Shown here one piece after another: positions 13,584 through 21,587 of a DNA stretch of 23,546 nt. This DNA is from a virus. Numbering within the stretch: the first letter of the stretch is position 1; each line of letters opens with the position of its first letter. Made by a program: the position numbers and the translations under genes. The notes below the pieces were generated by a model. It was not told where the DNA came from and made no database searches. It worked only from the letters and a program-made list of their open reading frames with translations. The DNA is taken from IMG/VR virus record IMGVR_UViG_3300009094_000472, positions 1 through 23,546 of that record. One strand, given 5' to 3'.

Positions 13584-14320
13584 GCCTGGCAAAGCACGCC
13601 GCACTCTATGGCAGCTTCGTTATCGTAGCGTCCCTGGCCGGGCTCCAATTGGTCAAGATAGAGCCGCACGCGCTTGCCGCCACGGCGGTCGCTCAAAATG
13701 GTAATGCCCATCTCGCGCTCCAACTGGGCCATGCGCTTGAAGTCCTCGGGGAAATCGACCCGGATCTTGTTCCAGTAACCCATGCCGCCTTTGACGCAGC
13801 CAATACAGTTGTTGTTGCGATAGCCCAGCTTGTACATCGTCGGCAGCTCGATCCCGGCCGCGGACAGTATTTGGTAGCAATCGGCCTTGGTTACTTTCCT
13901 GTCCAGCAAGGGGAACCATGTCCGGGTGTCCAGGAAAGAAGCGTCGAAGTCGATGATCCGCTTGCGTTCTTCGACGGTAAAGCCAAAGACATGCAGGTCG
14001 TCGGGGCGTTGATAGTCCATGCGGACGTTCTTTTTCAGCTCGATGGTGCAGCGCGCACCCTGATGCCCGATCAGCCAGCCGGTCTTGCGGAAGACGTCAT
14101 AAATATCGCTGTACTCCTTGGAGCGCAGGATCTTGATCTCCTGGCCGATCCAGTTCTCGACATGGGCCATGAAACGCAGATTGTCGGGATGCTCGTAAGC
14201 CAGGGTGTCGCAATACAACACCTCGATGTTGTCGCGCTGCTCGCTGACCGCGAGCTTGGCGGCCACGGCGCTGGCGGCACCGCAGGAAAACCAGACGAGG
14301 GTTCGCGCGTCCATGGTCAT
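13580..14320 (-). CDS. Phosphoadenosine phosphosulfate reductase-like protein
   Basis: A 246-aa protein of the adenine-nucleotide alpha hydrolase (PP-loop ATPase) superfamily in its PAPS-reductase-like phage branch. The PP-loop reads Phe-Ser-Cys-Gly-Ala-Ala-Ser at residues 11-17 instead of the usual Ser-Gly-Gly-Lys-Asp-Ser; further features are Tyr-Cys-Asp-Thr (36-39), Cys91 in Gly-Ala-Arg-Cys-Thr, and a Cys172-x-x-Cys175 pair followed by a Gly-Gly-Met-Gly-Tyr-Trp segment. The family activates nucleotides or transfers sulfur; what this branch does is unknown. Start ATG 14320 overlaps the polymerase stop (ATGA); a longer in-frame start at 14380 would sit inside the polymerase gene and is disfavoured. 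Confidence 0.8.
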   Translation of the reverse strand: MTMDARTLVWFSCGAASAVAAKLAVSEQRDNIEVLYCDTLAYEHPDNLRFMAHVENWIGQEIKILRSKEYSDIYDVFRKTGWLIGHQGARCTIELKKNVRMDYQRPDDLHVFGFTVEERKRIIDFDASFLDTRTWFPLLDRKVTKADCYQILSAAGIELPTMYKLGYRNNNCIGCVKGGMGYWNKIRVDFPEDFKRMAQLEREMGITILSDRRGGKRVRLYLDQLEPGQGRYDNEAAIECGVLCQA

Positions 14321-16308
14321 GCCTTGTGATAGCGCGGGCCATACCAACCAGCAGCCTCCACCGGCAGGCCGGTGGCCCATAGCGGGACCTCTTTCATGAC
14401 GTTGAGCATGACCTTGAGGCCTTCCGCGCCGTCGGCCTCGTCGATCTCGGCAATGATCTCGTCGTGGACCGAGAGCAGCGGATCAAGCCCGACATTGGCC
14501 AGGTAGAACAGGGCCGTAGCCATGATGTCGCGCGCCGACCCTTGAGTGACGTCGGCGGCCAGCTTGGAACCCCAGGTGCGGATCGCGCCCCACTGGTTGG
14601 TGTAGGGATTGATCCCATCGTAGACCAAACTGTCGCGGCCATCGTCGGGATCTACCTCGATACGCGCGTTGCGATAGATCAGCCAACGCGCCGACGGCAG
14701 GATGAGCGCGACACCGCCCGTGGTGCGGGCCGCGCCGATACGCGAACTGATCATGCGCTGTGTCCCCGGTCGGGCCATGACCATGCGGCGGACACCCCTG
14801 TCGAGGTCGGCCCACAGCTCCAGGATCTTCGGGTTGTCGGAACGCCATTTCCAGATGTTGTTCTGGGCTTGGGTCACGCTCAAGGCGACGCCGTAGCCAC
14901 GGGCGATGGCGATGATCTTGGCGACCCCGGTGCCGTAGCCGGCGCCCAGCCTGAAAGTCTTGCCCAACTGGCGGTTGGTCGAGCCGAGCTTGTTCGCGTC
15001 GTAAGTATAGATGTCGTGTCCGTCGGCGAAGATCTTGAGCACGTCGTCCTGGCCGGCCAGCCAGGCGAGCATCCTCGCTTCGATCTGGCTGAAGTCGCCG
15101 GCGACCAGGGTCTTGCCCGGCGAGGCGACGAAGCAGCCGCGCAAGCACGACGAGACGACGTCGAGCAAGCGTCCGTGGAACTTGCGCAGGTAGTCGGGCG
15201 ATTGCCCGTCGATAATGTCCTGACAGGCTTCCAGCGGGTTCTTGAGCGTCCCGCGCGGCAGGTTGTGAAGCTGGACACGCGCCCCGCCGGCGCCGCTCCA
15301 TCGTCCGGTGCGGGTGCCGTAGTAACGCAACGATCCTCTTAGCCGGTTATCGGGCTCGACGGCGGCCAGCATGGCGTCGAGCTTGGCGACCGAGGTCTTG
15401 GCACCGTCCCGTCGCAGGGCAAGCGCCTGCTCGGCGACGTCGCCCTCGGGATCGGCCAGGCTCTCGATGGTCTCCTTGCGCAGGTCCTTAAGTCCCGGCA
15501 TTCCGTGACTTTGCACGAACGGCAGGAGCTTGTTGACCTGGGTGATGCTGGTGACCTGGCCCTGGGTGAGCGTGCGCATCTCGCGGTTGAGATCGAACGT
15601 CGCCGCGGCCGCCAGGGACCGCATGGTCTCGGCAAACTCGATGTCCACGGCGATGCCGCGATGGTTCATGCGCTGATCGAGGAGCCATATGTTTCGCTCG
15701 AAGCCGGGCAAGGCAGACGTCGCGTCATGAATGGCGCGCTCGGCCTCGACGTCTTGTTCGCAGTACTCGACCAGGCGTTGGAGCTTGTCGGGATCGGTCT
15801 TGTGCCACCACACCGGCACGGCGATCACTCCCGCATAGCCAAGTTTTCGTGCCCAGCCGCGTGGCCGGGACATCTGCAGCATCAGCCGATGCGCCGTGGC
15901 GTACTTCTGAAGATTGAACGGAATACCCAGCGCCGGGCCGGCGACCTCCAGCTTGGCCGGCAGGCCCCAGTAGCTCGCCTGCGCCATGGTGCAATGCCAT
16001 TGGTTCGGTGCCGGCAGGGCGATGCCGTAGCGGGGTGCGAGGATATACACCCAGATGTCGTGCTCGAACTTGGCGTTCCAGGCGTGGACCTCGACCGTGT
16101 CCTCGCTGAGCACCGACAGGGCGACCGACATAAGCTCGACCGGCGGCTTGGGGTTCGTCGACGGTATCCAGCGCCGGACGGGACCGTCGTCGACCGCCCA
16201 GCAGACACACGTCACGTCGGTGCTGGGGTCCTGGGCGTAGCGTGACGAGCCGACCTTGCGCAGGTCGATCTGACTATGGGTCTCGACGTCGATGTGCAGC
16301 CTAGTCAT
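14317..16308 (-). CDS. Family A DNA polymerase with 3'-5' exonuclease
   Basis: A 663-aa replicative polymerase of phage type. Exonuclease motifs: Asp7 and Glu9 (Ile-Asp-Val-Glu-Thr), Asp84 (Phe-Glu-His-Asp), Asp186 (Tyr-Cys-Glu-Gln-Asp-Val). Polymerase motifs: A, Gly-Asp405-Phe-Ser-Gln-Ile-Glu-Ala-Arg; B, Arg446-x-x-x-Lys450 followed by Gly-Ala-Gly-Tyr-Gly; C, Val-His-Asp616-Glu617. All key metal-binding and primer-end residues look intact, so it should be active. There is no separate 5'-nuclease domain. Upstream genes encode an SSB-like protein and a nuclease in the same direction; the primase lies on the opposite strand at the far right. The start overlaps the previous gene by 8 bases. Confidence 0.95.
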   Translation of the reverse strand: MTRLHIDVETHSQIDLRKVGSSRYAQDPSTDVTCVCWAVDDGPVRRWIPSTNPKPPVELMSVALSVLSEDTVEVHAWNAKFEHDIWVYILAPRYGIALPAPNQWHCTMAQASYWGLPAKLEVAGPALGIPFNLQKYATAHRLMLQMSRPRGWARKLGYAGVIAVPVWWHKTDPDKLQRLVEYCEQDVEAERAIHDATSALPGFERNIWLLDQRMNHRGIAVDIEFAETMRSLAAAATFDLNREMRTLTQGQVTSITQVNKLLPFVQSHGMPGLKDLRKETIESLADPEGDVAEQALALRRDGAKTSVAKLDAMLAAVEPDNRLRGSLRYYGTRTGRWSGAGGARVQLHNLPRGTLKNPLEACQDIIDGQSPDYLRKFHGRLLDVVSSCLRGCFVASPGKTLVAGDFSQIEARMLAWLAGQDDVLKIFADGHDIYTYDANKLGSTNRQLGKTFRLGAGYGTGVAKIIAIARGYGVALSVTQAQNNIWKWRSDNPKILELWADLDRGVRRMVMARPGTQRMISSRIGAARTTGGVALILPSARWLIYRNARIEVDPDDGRDSLVYDGINPYTNQWGAIRTWGSKLAADVTQGSARDIMATALFYLANVGLDPLLSVHDEIIAEIDEADGAEGLKVMLNVMKEVPLWATGLPVEAAGWYGPRYHKA

Positions 16309-16498
16309 TGCGCAGCCAGAGGCCGTTGCGACCCAACGGCGTGTGGCGATAGTCGCGCTGGCGCAGCCAGTCGCGGGCCAGCTTCATGTCGTCGAAGCTG
16401 GCGACCATGCGGTCGTCGGCGACGTCGCGCAGCTCGATGCGCAGGCCCTGGCCGATGGTGTGAATGAACTCGGGCCGCACGGCCTTGGGCAGCAGCAT
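16301..16498 (-). CDS. Small hypothetical protein, 65 aa
   Basis: I chose ATG 16498 because GGAGGG lies 8-9 bases upstream; extending the frame further upstream would run through a long hairpin and into Arg-rich, antisense-like sequence. The protein is soluble and charged, with a helix-strand pattern (Phe-Ile-His-Thr-Ile, Leu-Arg-Ile-Glu-Leu-Arg, Met-Lys-Leu-Ala-Arg-Asp-Trp-Leu) and a basic end. No family is recognised. It overlaps the start of the DNA polymerase by 8 bases, so polymerase translation is probably coupled to it. Confidence 0.7.
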   Translation of the reverse strand: MLLPKAVRPEFIHTIGQGLRIELRDVADDRMVASFDDMKLARDWLRQRDYRHTPLGRNGLWLRND

Positions 16499-16521
16499 GT
16501 CCAGGACCCTCCAGGCGATCA

Positions 16522-16586
16522 GACCCGACCGGCGGCGTGAAACGATCGACGGGGGAGCCTGTCGTTGCACGCCGCCGGGTCGGGTC
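16522..16586 (-). promoter_or_regulatory. Long hairpin between DUF2815 gene and polymerase segment
   Basis: Arms 16522-16539 and 16568-16586 form an 18-bp GC-rich stem with one extra G; inside the loop a further 5-bp pairing is possible (16541-16545 with 16562-16566). No T tract follows on either strand, so it is not a standard terminator. It sits 21 bases after the DUF2815 stop and just upstream of the next ribosome-binding site. A mRNA-processing or stability element is one option. Confidence 0.7.
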
Positions 16587-16605
16587 GATCCCCTCCCACG
16601 GGAGA

Positions 16606-17217
16606 CTAAAAAGGGTTCTCTTTGGTCGGCGCGTTCTGGCCCTGGCGAGCCTGGATCGCTTGCCCGTCTTCGACGGGCAACTCGCCGAACGTGTCCTCGG
16701 CCGAACGCCGGTTGTCGAAGCGCGGCATGTTGACCTTGGCGATCTGCACGTTGCTGAGCCCGAAGCTCACGCCGACGTTGCCGAGCTGGTCGTAGGCGTA
16801 GGGCTGCACGCTGAACCTGGCCATCTGTCCGGCATAGACGTCGGCCTCCAGCATTGGCTGGCGCTGCGGCCCGACGACGCCGGGCGGGAACTTGCTCCAG
16901 CAATTGATGTAGGTCATGCCGGGCTCGTAGCCCTTGAGGTTGGACTTGACGCCGGCATCGTTGAACGGGGTCTTGATCCGTTGGACGAAGCTCGGGTCGT
17001 TCATGCGCGAGCCGAACTTGGCCTTGCAGGCCTCGAACGCGGCGGCCTTGAGCGCGGCGTACTCGGCCGACGCCTGGGCTGCCGCGTCGAAGATCAGGGT
17101 GGCCGAATAGGCCAGCTCCTGCGAGTTCAGGCGCGGTTTTGGCGTGAATAAATTGGGAAAGCTCATGTAGCCGATCGGCGTGACAAGAGCGGTCGACCCT
17201 GCGGTCTGGGTAGCCAT
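16606..17217 (-). CDS. DUF2815 protein, probable ssDNA-binding protein
   Basis: A 203-aa protein matching the DUF2815 family by its opening (a Ser-Phe-Pro-Asn-Leu-Phe segment, then Tyr-Ser-Ala-Thr-Leu-Ile-Phe), an Ala-rich helix, and a Tyr-Ala-Gly-Gln-Met-Ala-Arg-Phe-Ser-Val-x-Pro segment. Family members are thought to be gp2.5-like single-stranded-DNA-binding proteins and are usually encoded next to DUF2800 and DNA polymerase genes, exactly as here. The last ~20 residues look disordered and carry Asp/Glu, similar to acidic tails of SSBs, although the final residues are Asn-Pro-Phe. AGGA lies 11 bases before the ATG. The DNA-binding role is inferred from family and context. Confidence 0.8.
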   Translation of the reverse strand: MATQTAGSTALVTPIGYMSFPNLFTPKPRLNSQELAYSATLIFDAAAQASAEYAALKAAAFEACKAKFGSRMNDPSFVQRIKTPFNDAGVKSNLKGYEPGMTYINCWSKFPPGVVGPQRQPMLEADVYAGQMARFSVQPYAYDQLGNVGVSFGLSNVQIAKVNMPRFDNRRSAEDTFGELPVEDGQAIQARQGQNAPTKENPF

Positions 17218-17266
17218 GGTGTTTGTGTTCCTTGAAGTTGTTTACGGTGATTGAGGTTCTTGACGA

Positions 17267-18622
17267 CTACAGCAATGATTGTATCCCATTTAAGATCTTC
17301 GCGTCAACAGGCACGTCGCTGAAGATCTCGCTCGCCTCCTTGACGACGACCTCGGGGCGCGGATCGGTGGCCTGGACCAGCGATGTCCCCGAGCTTTCCT
17401 TGGACACGATGGACTTGTTCATCATGGCGACGACCTGGGGCACCAGGAACTTCTCCATCTGGGCGGGCGACTTGAGTTCGGGCCTCGTGTACCAGTCGGG
17501 CTCCTCGGAGCCGTGCTCGCGCAGCCAGATCGCCGCGTCGAGCGGGTCTTTCCACTTACGAACGGCACGTTTTGCTACCAGTTTATGATGCTTTATGCGC
17601 GCCCCCGCCTGCGCCCGCTTCAGGGCCTCGGCGGCGACGGCGTCGATACGCAACTGGATCAGGTTGTTCTCCAGCATCTGCTCGCCCAGCTCGTCGTCGC
17701 TCAGGGCGCCGGCGAATTCGGTGGGCTGCAGGCTGAACTGCTTGACCGCCAGTTGCTGCGCACGAGCCTTCAGGCCGGGACAGTGCGCGGTGGCCGGACA
17801 GAACCGACAGTGTTCCCCGGTGACGAACGGGCTCATGTCCTCGTGTCCACCGGCGATGGCGGACACGGCGGGCTTGAGGACCTGGTCGGTCCAGCGCATG
17901 AGATCCAAATCGGAAATTATCCAGGATCTCTCGAAGTCGCCGTTGGGGGTCCGCGGCTGGACGATCACCAGTTCGATCTCGTCGACGTCTTCGCGCTCCT
18001 TGGGCGTCAGGTCGTAATAGGCGCCGGCGGCGTAGCACAGCAACTGGGCGTTATCCTGCGGATAGACCTCGATGCCGCGACCGTATTTGTAGTCGAACAC
18101 CGAGAGCTTTCGGTCGACCAGCACCGTGGCGTCCAAATTCCCGAACATGCCGGCGGCCTTGCCGACCACGGACGAGAGATCGACCTCGTGCTCGGAGGAG
18201 CAAACCCCGCCGCGGGCTTTGACGATGTCGCGCCACAACCCGGCATACTTGTGCATGTCCTCGGTGATCTCGATGTCGTGGCCGTCGACCGAGACGACCT
18301 TGCCGACCGGGTCCGGGGTCTTGCCCGTGAGGTAGGCGTCGGCGACGAGATGCGCCAACGTGCCCTCGGCGGCGTAGCGCGACGCGACGCGCGGCGACGT
18401 CGGCAGGCTCTTGATGAAGCTGACCGAACGTCGACAGGCCAGCCAACGCTCGGCACTCGACGGCGGGAAATTATGGGAGTGGCGCATCGGGAAGATCCTT
18501 GTGAGGGGGCCGTGCTCCTCGCCGGCCACTTGTGGTGCATCCTTCTCCGTCAATTCGACAATCCTTTCGGCCAATTCGACAGAAAGCATTTCGGCTTCCT
18601 CGAACCACAGCAGGACAGTCAT
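17267..18622 (-). CDS. DUF2800 PD-(D/E)XK nuclease with probable Fe-S site
   Basis: A 451-aa protein of the DUF2800 family, related to Cas4/RecB-type nucleases. Visible: Ser-Ser-Ala-Glu-Arg-Trp-Leu-Ala-Cys63, Ala-Glu-Gly-Thr-Leu-Ala-His91, Glu146, Asp164 (Gly-Asn-Leu-Asp), and Asp177-Tyr-Lys179 of the catalytic core, then Cys272-x2-Cys275-x5-Cys281. Cys63 with the three late cysteines matches the spaced iron-sulfur pattern of AddB/Cas4-type nucleases. It probably processes DNA ends for recombination together with the DUF2815 protein. The start at 18622 overlaps the preceding stop (ATGA); an internal ATG at 18487 with AGGA upstream fits the usual family start, so the first 45 residues are uncertain. 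Confidence 0.82.
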   Translation of the reverse strand: MTVLLWFEEAEMLSVELAERIVELTEKDAPQVAGEEHGPLTRIFPMRHSHNFPPSSAERWLACRRSVSFIKSLPTSPRVASRYAAEGTLAHLVADAYLTGKTPDPVGKVVSVDGHDIEITEDMHKYAGLWRDIVKARGGVCSSEHEVDLSSVVGKAAGMFGNLDATVLVDRKLSVFDYKYGRGIEVYPQDNAQLLCYAAGAYYDLTPKEREDVDEIELVIVQPRTPNGDFERSWIISDLDLMRWTDQVLKPAVSAIAGGHEDMSPFVTGEHCRFCPATAHCPGLKARAQQLAVKQFSLQPTEFAGALSDDELGEQMLENNLIQLRIDAVAAEALKRAQAGARIKHHKLVAKRAVRKWKDPLDAAIWLREHGSEEPDWYTRPELKSPAQMEKFLVPQVVAMMNKSIVSKESSGTSLVQATDPRPEVVVKEASEIFSDVPVDAKILNGIQSLL

Positions 18623-19050
18623 GGCGGCGACGGCTCGAACAAAAGATCGAACACTTCACGCGGAAGTAATAACGCGCGCTTGTCGTCGACCCACACCAGC
18701 CAGTCGCCGGGGCGCGGCTCCTGGCGGGCGATCAGGCGCTTGTTGTCGCCCTCGCCGGGAATGTACGGCCGCATGTGGAGGTTCGAGAGCGTGCCCCTGG
18801 GCTTGCCCTTGACCTGATAAGTCTTGAAGCCTTCGTTGGGGTCGATCATCGGCGGCACCTTCATGGTAAACATCATGTCGTAGATCGCCGGCCGCCACAG
18901 ATGACCACGGGTGAACGTGCTCATCTCGTTCCAGTGCTGCGGCGGCGGCGGCAAGTCGAGACGTTCGGTGTGACGGAACAGCCCGTCGAACAACGCCGCG
19001 CCGAAGCCGTCGGCCTGGATGCGCAGATGCAGCAAGTCGGCGTCGCTCAC
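18619..19050 (-). CDS. Hypothetical protein, 143 aa
   Basis: Start is GTG at 19050, with a strong GGGAGG 6 bases upstream; the frame before it belongs to another gene. The protein is soluble, with a Pro-rich patch near residues 32-37, and its C-terminal part contains Pro-Gly-Asp-Trp-Leu-Val followed by a Leu-Leu-Pro-Arg-Glu-Val-Phe ending. This Pro-Gly-Asp-Trp module is seen at the ends of many unrelated small phage proteins of unknown role. No enzymatic motif is recognised. It lies between the AT-hook protein (2-base gap) and the DUF2800 nuclease. Confidence 0.72.
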   Translation of the reverse strand: MSDADLLHLRIQADGFGAALFDGLFRHTERLDLPPPPQHWNEMSTFTRGHLWRPAIYDMMFTMKVPPMIDPNEGFKTYQVKGKPRGTLSNLHMRPYIPGEGDNKRLIARQEPRPGDWLVWVDDKRALLLPREVFDLLFEPSPP

Positions 19051-19052
19051 GC

Positions 19053-19568
19053 TCAGCCTCCCAATTCGGCCAACGCCGCCGTGCTCATCTGGTAAAGCTC
19101 GTCGGCCTTGTCGAGCGGGACATCGACCAGCTTGGTGACGTTGAAGTGCTTGCACACCTGGTCGACCTTGGCCTGGCCGGCCGGCCCCTTGGTATAGACC
19201 TTTTTGAGCACCAACACCGCGTCGTGGCGGACATCGGAGGCGGTCTTGCCCGGTCCCTGGACGATCGAGGTGTCGGGGCTCGTGACGGGTGGCGGCGTCG
19301 TCGCGACCTCGTCGCTCGGCGGCGCAGTCTCGTTGGCCAATAGCACTGCCTCTTTGCGCGGCCGGCCCGGACCCTTTTTGGCGGCGACGACGGCGGGCTC
19401 GTCGTTGGCAGGCTCTTTGGCTTTGCCGGAACCGTTCACGCCGGGCGGCTTGGTCGCCGCCGTCGGGCCAGGCGCAGGAGCCGGCGGGACCTGGACATTC
19501 AGCACGCTCAGCATCTGGGCGATGATGTCCTGGACGGTCTCGCCGATGAACTCGATCTTGATGGGCAT
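19053..19568 (-). CDS. AT-hook-containing protein, 171 aa
   Basis: The protein has an N-terminal helix (residues 5-25), a disordered Pro/Ala/Lys linker containing Lys-Lys-Gly-Pro-Gly-Arg-Pro-Arg-Lys at 64-72, and a C-terminal helical domain (about 115-171). The Gly-Arg-Pro core flanked by basic residues is a classic AT-hook, which binds the minor groove of AT-rich DNA. The C-terminal domain resembles a small module seen at the ends of other phage proteins but has no known role. AGGAG sits 6 bases before the ATG. In a GC-rich genome the AT-rich targets would mainly be control regions such as those near 13.56 and 22.42 kb; that link is inference. Confidence 0.75.
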   Translation of the reverse strand: MPIKIEFIGETVQDIIAQMLSVLNVQVPPAPAPGPTAATKPPGVNGSGKAKEPANDEPAVVAAKKGPGRPRKEAVLLANETAPPSDEVATTPPPVTSPDTSIVQGPGKTASDVRHDAVLVLKKVYTKGPAGQAKVDQVCKHFNVTKLVDVPLDKADELYQMSTAALAELGG

Positions 19569-19585
19569 GACAAACTCCTGAGGGG

Positions 19586-19822
19586 TTATAGAGGGTAGAC
19601 GATCTTGGCTTTGAGGATGGCGCGACGCACCCGGTCGAGCTGGCTCATGGACAAGCCGGCGTTCAGGAGCGCCACTGCCAACCTGATCTCGGCCATGCTG
19701 TTCAGCAGATGATGTCTGGCGGTGGGGTCGGGGCTTTCTGCCGCCATGTCCTTCAACATGCCGTAAGTCAGGATAAGGGCCGTCGAACGCTGGTCTTCGC
19801 GACCCTTGAAATCGACGGACAT
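19586..19822 (-). CDS. Small helical protein, 78 aa, unknown
   Basis: ATG 19822 shares its A with the helicase stop (TGATG) and has GGGAGG 7 bases upstream, which favours it over the GTG one codon earlier. The protein appears almost fully helical, with Ala/Leu/Arg-rich segments (Met-Ala-Glu-Ile-Arg-Leu-Ala-Val-Ala-Leu-Leu-Asn and Leu-Asp-Arg-Val-Arg-Arg-Ala-Ile-Leu). No family is recognised. It could be an accessory subunit of the neighbouring helicase, but only the tight spacing suggests this. Confidence 0.72.
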   Translation of the reverse strand: MSVDFKGREDQRSTALILTYGMLKDMAAESPDPTARHHLLNSMAEIRLAVALLNAGLSMSQLDRVRRAILKAKIVYPL

Positions 19823-21132
19823 CACGCGACCTCCCGGCTGTCGAACATGCGGCCGATCTCGGACGCTTTACGTGCGACCACCGTGGAGATGATCTCGTCG
19901 AGGGTGCCCGGCGCGTAGGCCATACGCGCCAGCACGGCGTTCTTCTGACCTATCCGGTGCGTCCTCGCGATGGCCTGGGCGACGGTGCCCGGCGTCCAGT
20001 CGGGCTCCAGCACAAGAACATCGTGCGCCGCCGTCAGGGTCAGCGCCGTCCCACACGCCTGGGTCTGGCCGATGAACACACGGGTTCGAGGTTCGTTCTG
20101 GAACAAGTGGACGGCGGCTCCTCTCGTAGCGAGAGGAGTGCTGCCGGTGATCGCCACGGCCTGGCTCTTGAAGTGATTTTGCAAACGGTCGATCACGCCC
20201 AGGTGATGCGCGAACACGACGAGCTTACCCTCGCCGCTGTCGAGGAAATCCTCGATCCAGTCGATGCCGGCCTTGAGCTTGGCGGCGCCGAGCAATCTCC
20301 GGGCGCCAGCCAAGGACGTCGCCCGGTCGTTGAGCCATTTGACGAGTTCGTCGGGAGACATCGTCTGGCCCAGCACAGGGTCGCGGAACTCGGGCGGGAC
20401 GGTGGACATATCGACGTCCAAGGGCATCGGCTCGATCATCAGGTCGGGAAGATCAGGGAGCACGTCGACCTTGCGCAGCCGCCTGAAAAATCCCGCCGTG
20501 CGCTGACGCAGGGCATCGGTGTTCTTCGAGCCGACGACCCTCAAGCCGTAGTTCGACGCCCGCATATGCGAATAAAGCTCCCTGAACTGATGCTCGGCCA
20601 AGGGTCGTTTCGTCGTGTGATGGACGATGGTCTCGGGGGCCAAAGCATTAAGATGGGTCCACAGCTCGGCCGTGAAGTTCGGCGCCGGCGTGCCCGACAA
20701 AGCCAGCACCATGCACGCGCCGTCGATGAAGGCGTCACCCTTGCCGTCGCAGGCAGAGCCGTAGACGCATCTGGTACGCTTGGCCTTGCGGTCCTTGGCG
20801 TAGTGCGCCTCGTCGAGCACGATCATGTCCGGGACGTTGACCGCCAGCCACTGGTGGTAGGGCGACGGGTCGCGCACGAACTCGGCCCAACTCCAGAACG
20901 TCCATTCGCCGGTGGCGCTCCACTTGATCTGCTCGTGGGGCCACACGACGCGGCCGATCGCCGGGCCTATGACTAAAATCTTCCGGAAGCCGCGGCGCTT
21001 GGCGACTTCGATACAGAGCCTGGTCTTGCCAAGCCCCTGCTCCCAGGCGACGAACAGCCTGGCCGGGAGTGGAGCGTTTACCAACTCGTCGAGCTGGGCC
21101 TGCTGAAAGGGAAAAAGAGGTTCGACGCTCAT
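19822..21132 (-). CDS. SNF2-type superfamily 2 DNA helicase/translocase
   Basis: A 436-aa ATP-dependent DNA translocase. Motif I Gly-Leu-Gly-Lys-Thr (33-37), motif II Asp-Glu-Ala-His (107-110), motif III Leu-Ser-Gly-Thr-Pro (near 152), and motif VI Gln-Ala-Ile-Ala-Arg-Thr-His-Arg-Ile-Gly-Gln (386-396), the SNF2 signature. The length corresponds to a helicase core without extra domains, as in phage SMARCAL1-like annealing helicases. It probably acts in replication fork remodelling or recombination with the nuclease and resolvase of the same operon. The start overlaps the previous stop (ATGA). Confidence 0.92.
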   Translation of the reverse strand: MSVEPLFPFQQAQLDELVNAPLPARLFVAWEQGLGKTRLCIEVAKRRGFRKILVIGPAIGRVVWPHEQIKWSATGEWTFWSWAEFVRDPSPYHQWLAVNVPDMIVLDEAHYAKDRKAKRTRCVYGSACDGKGDAFIDGACMVLALSGTPAPNFTAELWTHLNALAPETIVHHTTKRPLAEHQFRELYSHMRASNYGLRVVGSKNTDALRQRTAGFFRRLRKVDVLPDLPDLMIEPMPLDVDMSTVPPEFRDPVLGQTMSPDELVKWLNDRATSLAGARRLLGAAKLKAGIDWIEDFLDSGEGKLVVFAHHLGVIDRLQNHFKSQAVAITGSTPLATRGAAVHLFQNEPRTRVFIGQTQACGTALTLTAAHDVLVLEPDWTPGTVAQAIARTHRIGQKNAVLARMAYAPGTLDEIISTVVARKASEIGRMFDSREVA

Positions 21133-21587
21133 CGACCGACATGGCCCTTGGGGGCATGGTCGCGGACACCGACGACGAAGTGCTGGGGTCGCGGACCTTT
21201 GCCCGTACCCCTTTTTCCGGTCGGCGGATTGCGCACCGGCTTATAATCCAGCCGCTCCGACTTGCCCGGCGCCTTGAGCCGATAGTCGTCGGCGCCGAAA
21301 ATCCCCGTCCGATCGAAGCATACGATCTCGGTGCGCAAGGCCGACGGCGTCGTGTAGCGCAGCCACCTGTCGCTGCGCAGGACATAGGCACGCGACAAAT
21401 AAACCTCGGCCGCCGTCGCCTTGTACTGACGGCAGATCGCCACCGCAGCGGCACAGCCGGCGGCCGAACGCTTGGCGCTATTTTTAATATCGCGATCCTG
21501 GACGGTGACCAGGAGATCGACGACGGCGTCGTCGACCGGCTTGCCCTTGCGCAGGCGGCGCTTGCTATGGGCGCTCTTGGCTTTCAT
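21129..21587 (-). CDS. Conserved phage hypothetical protein, 152 aa
   Basis: Starts at ATG 21587 with GAGGGG 7 bases upstream. The very basic N-terminus (Lys/Arg at about half of residues 2-17) precedes a domain with Val-Thr-Val-x-x-x-Asp-Ile, a Cys-Ala-Ala-Ala-Val-Ala helix and, later, Trp-Leu-Arg-Tyr-Thr-Thr-Pro and Ile-Val-x-Phe-Asp-Arg. That order matches a widespread family of small phage and bacterial proteins whose function is unknown, where Cys-Pro-Ile-Ala-Leu-Ala is common in place of the Cys-Ala-Ala stretch. The C-terminus is basic and disordered. It overlaps the RHH gene by 23 bases. Confidence 0.72.
   Translation of the reverse strand: MKAKSAHSKRRLRKGKPVDDAVVDLLVTVQDRDIKNSAKRSAAGCAAAVAICRQYKATAAEVYLSRAYVLRSDRWLRYTTPSALRTEIVCFDRTGIFGADDYRLKAPGKSERLDYKPVRNPPTGKRGTGKGPRPQHFVVGVRDHAPKGHVGR

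Noticed and set aside
16301-16903. Long 200-aa version of the small gene before the polymerase
   Set aside because: The upstream two-thirds lies antisense-like within the DUF2815 gene in another frame and passes through the 16522-16586 hairpin; the ATG at 16498 has a proper ribosome-binding site.
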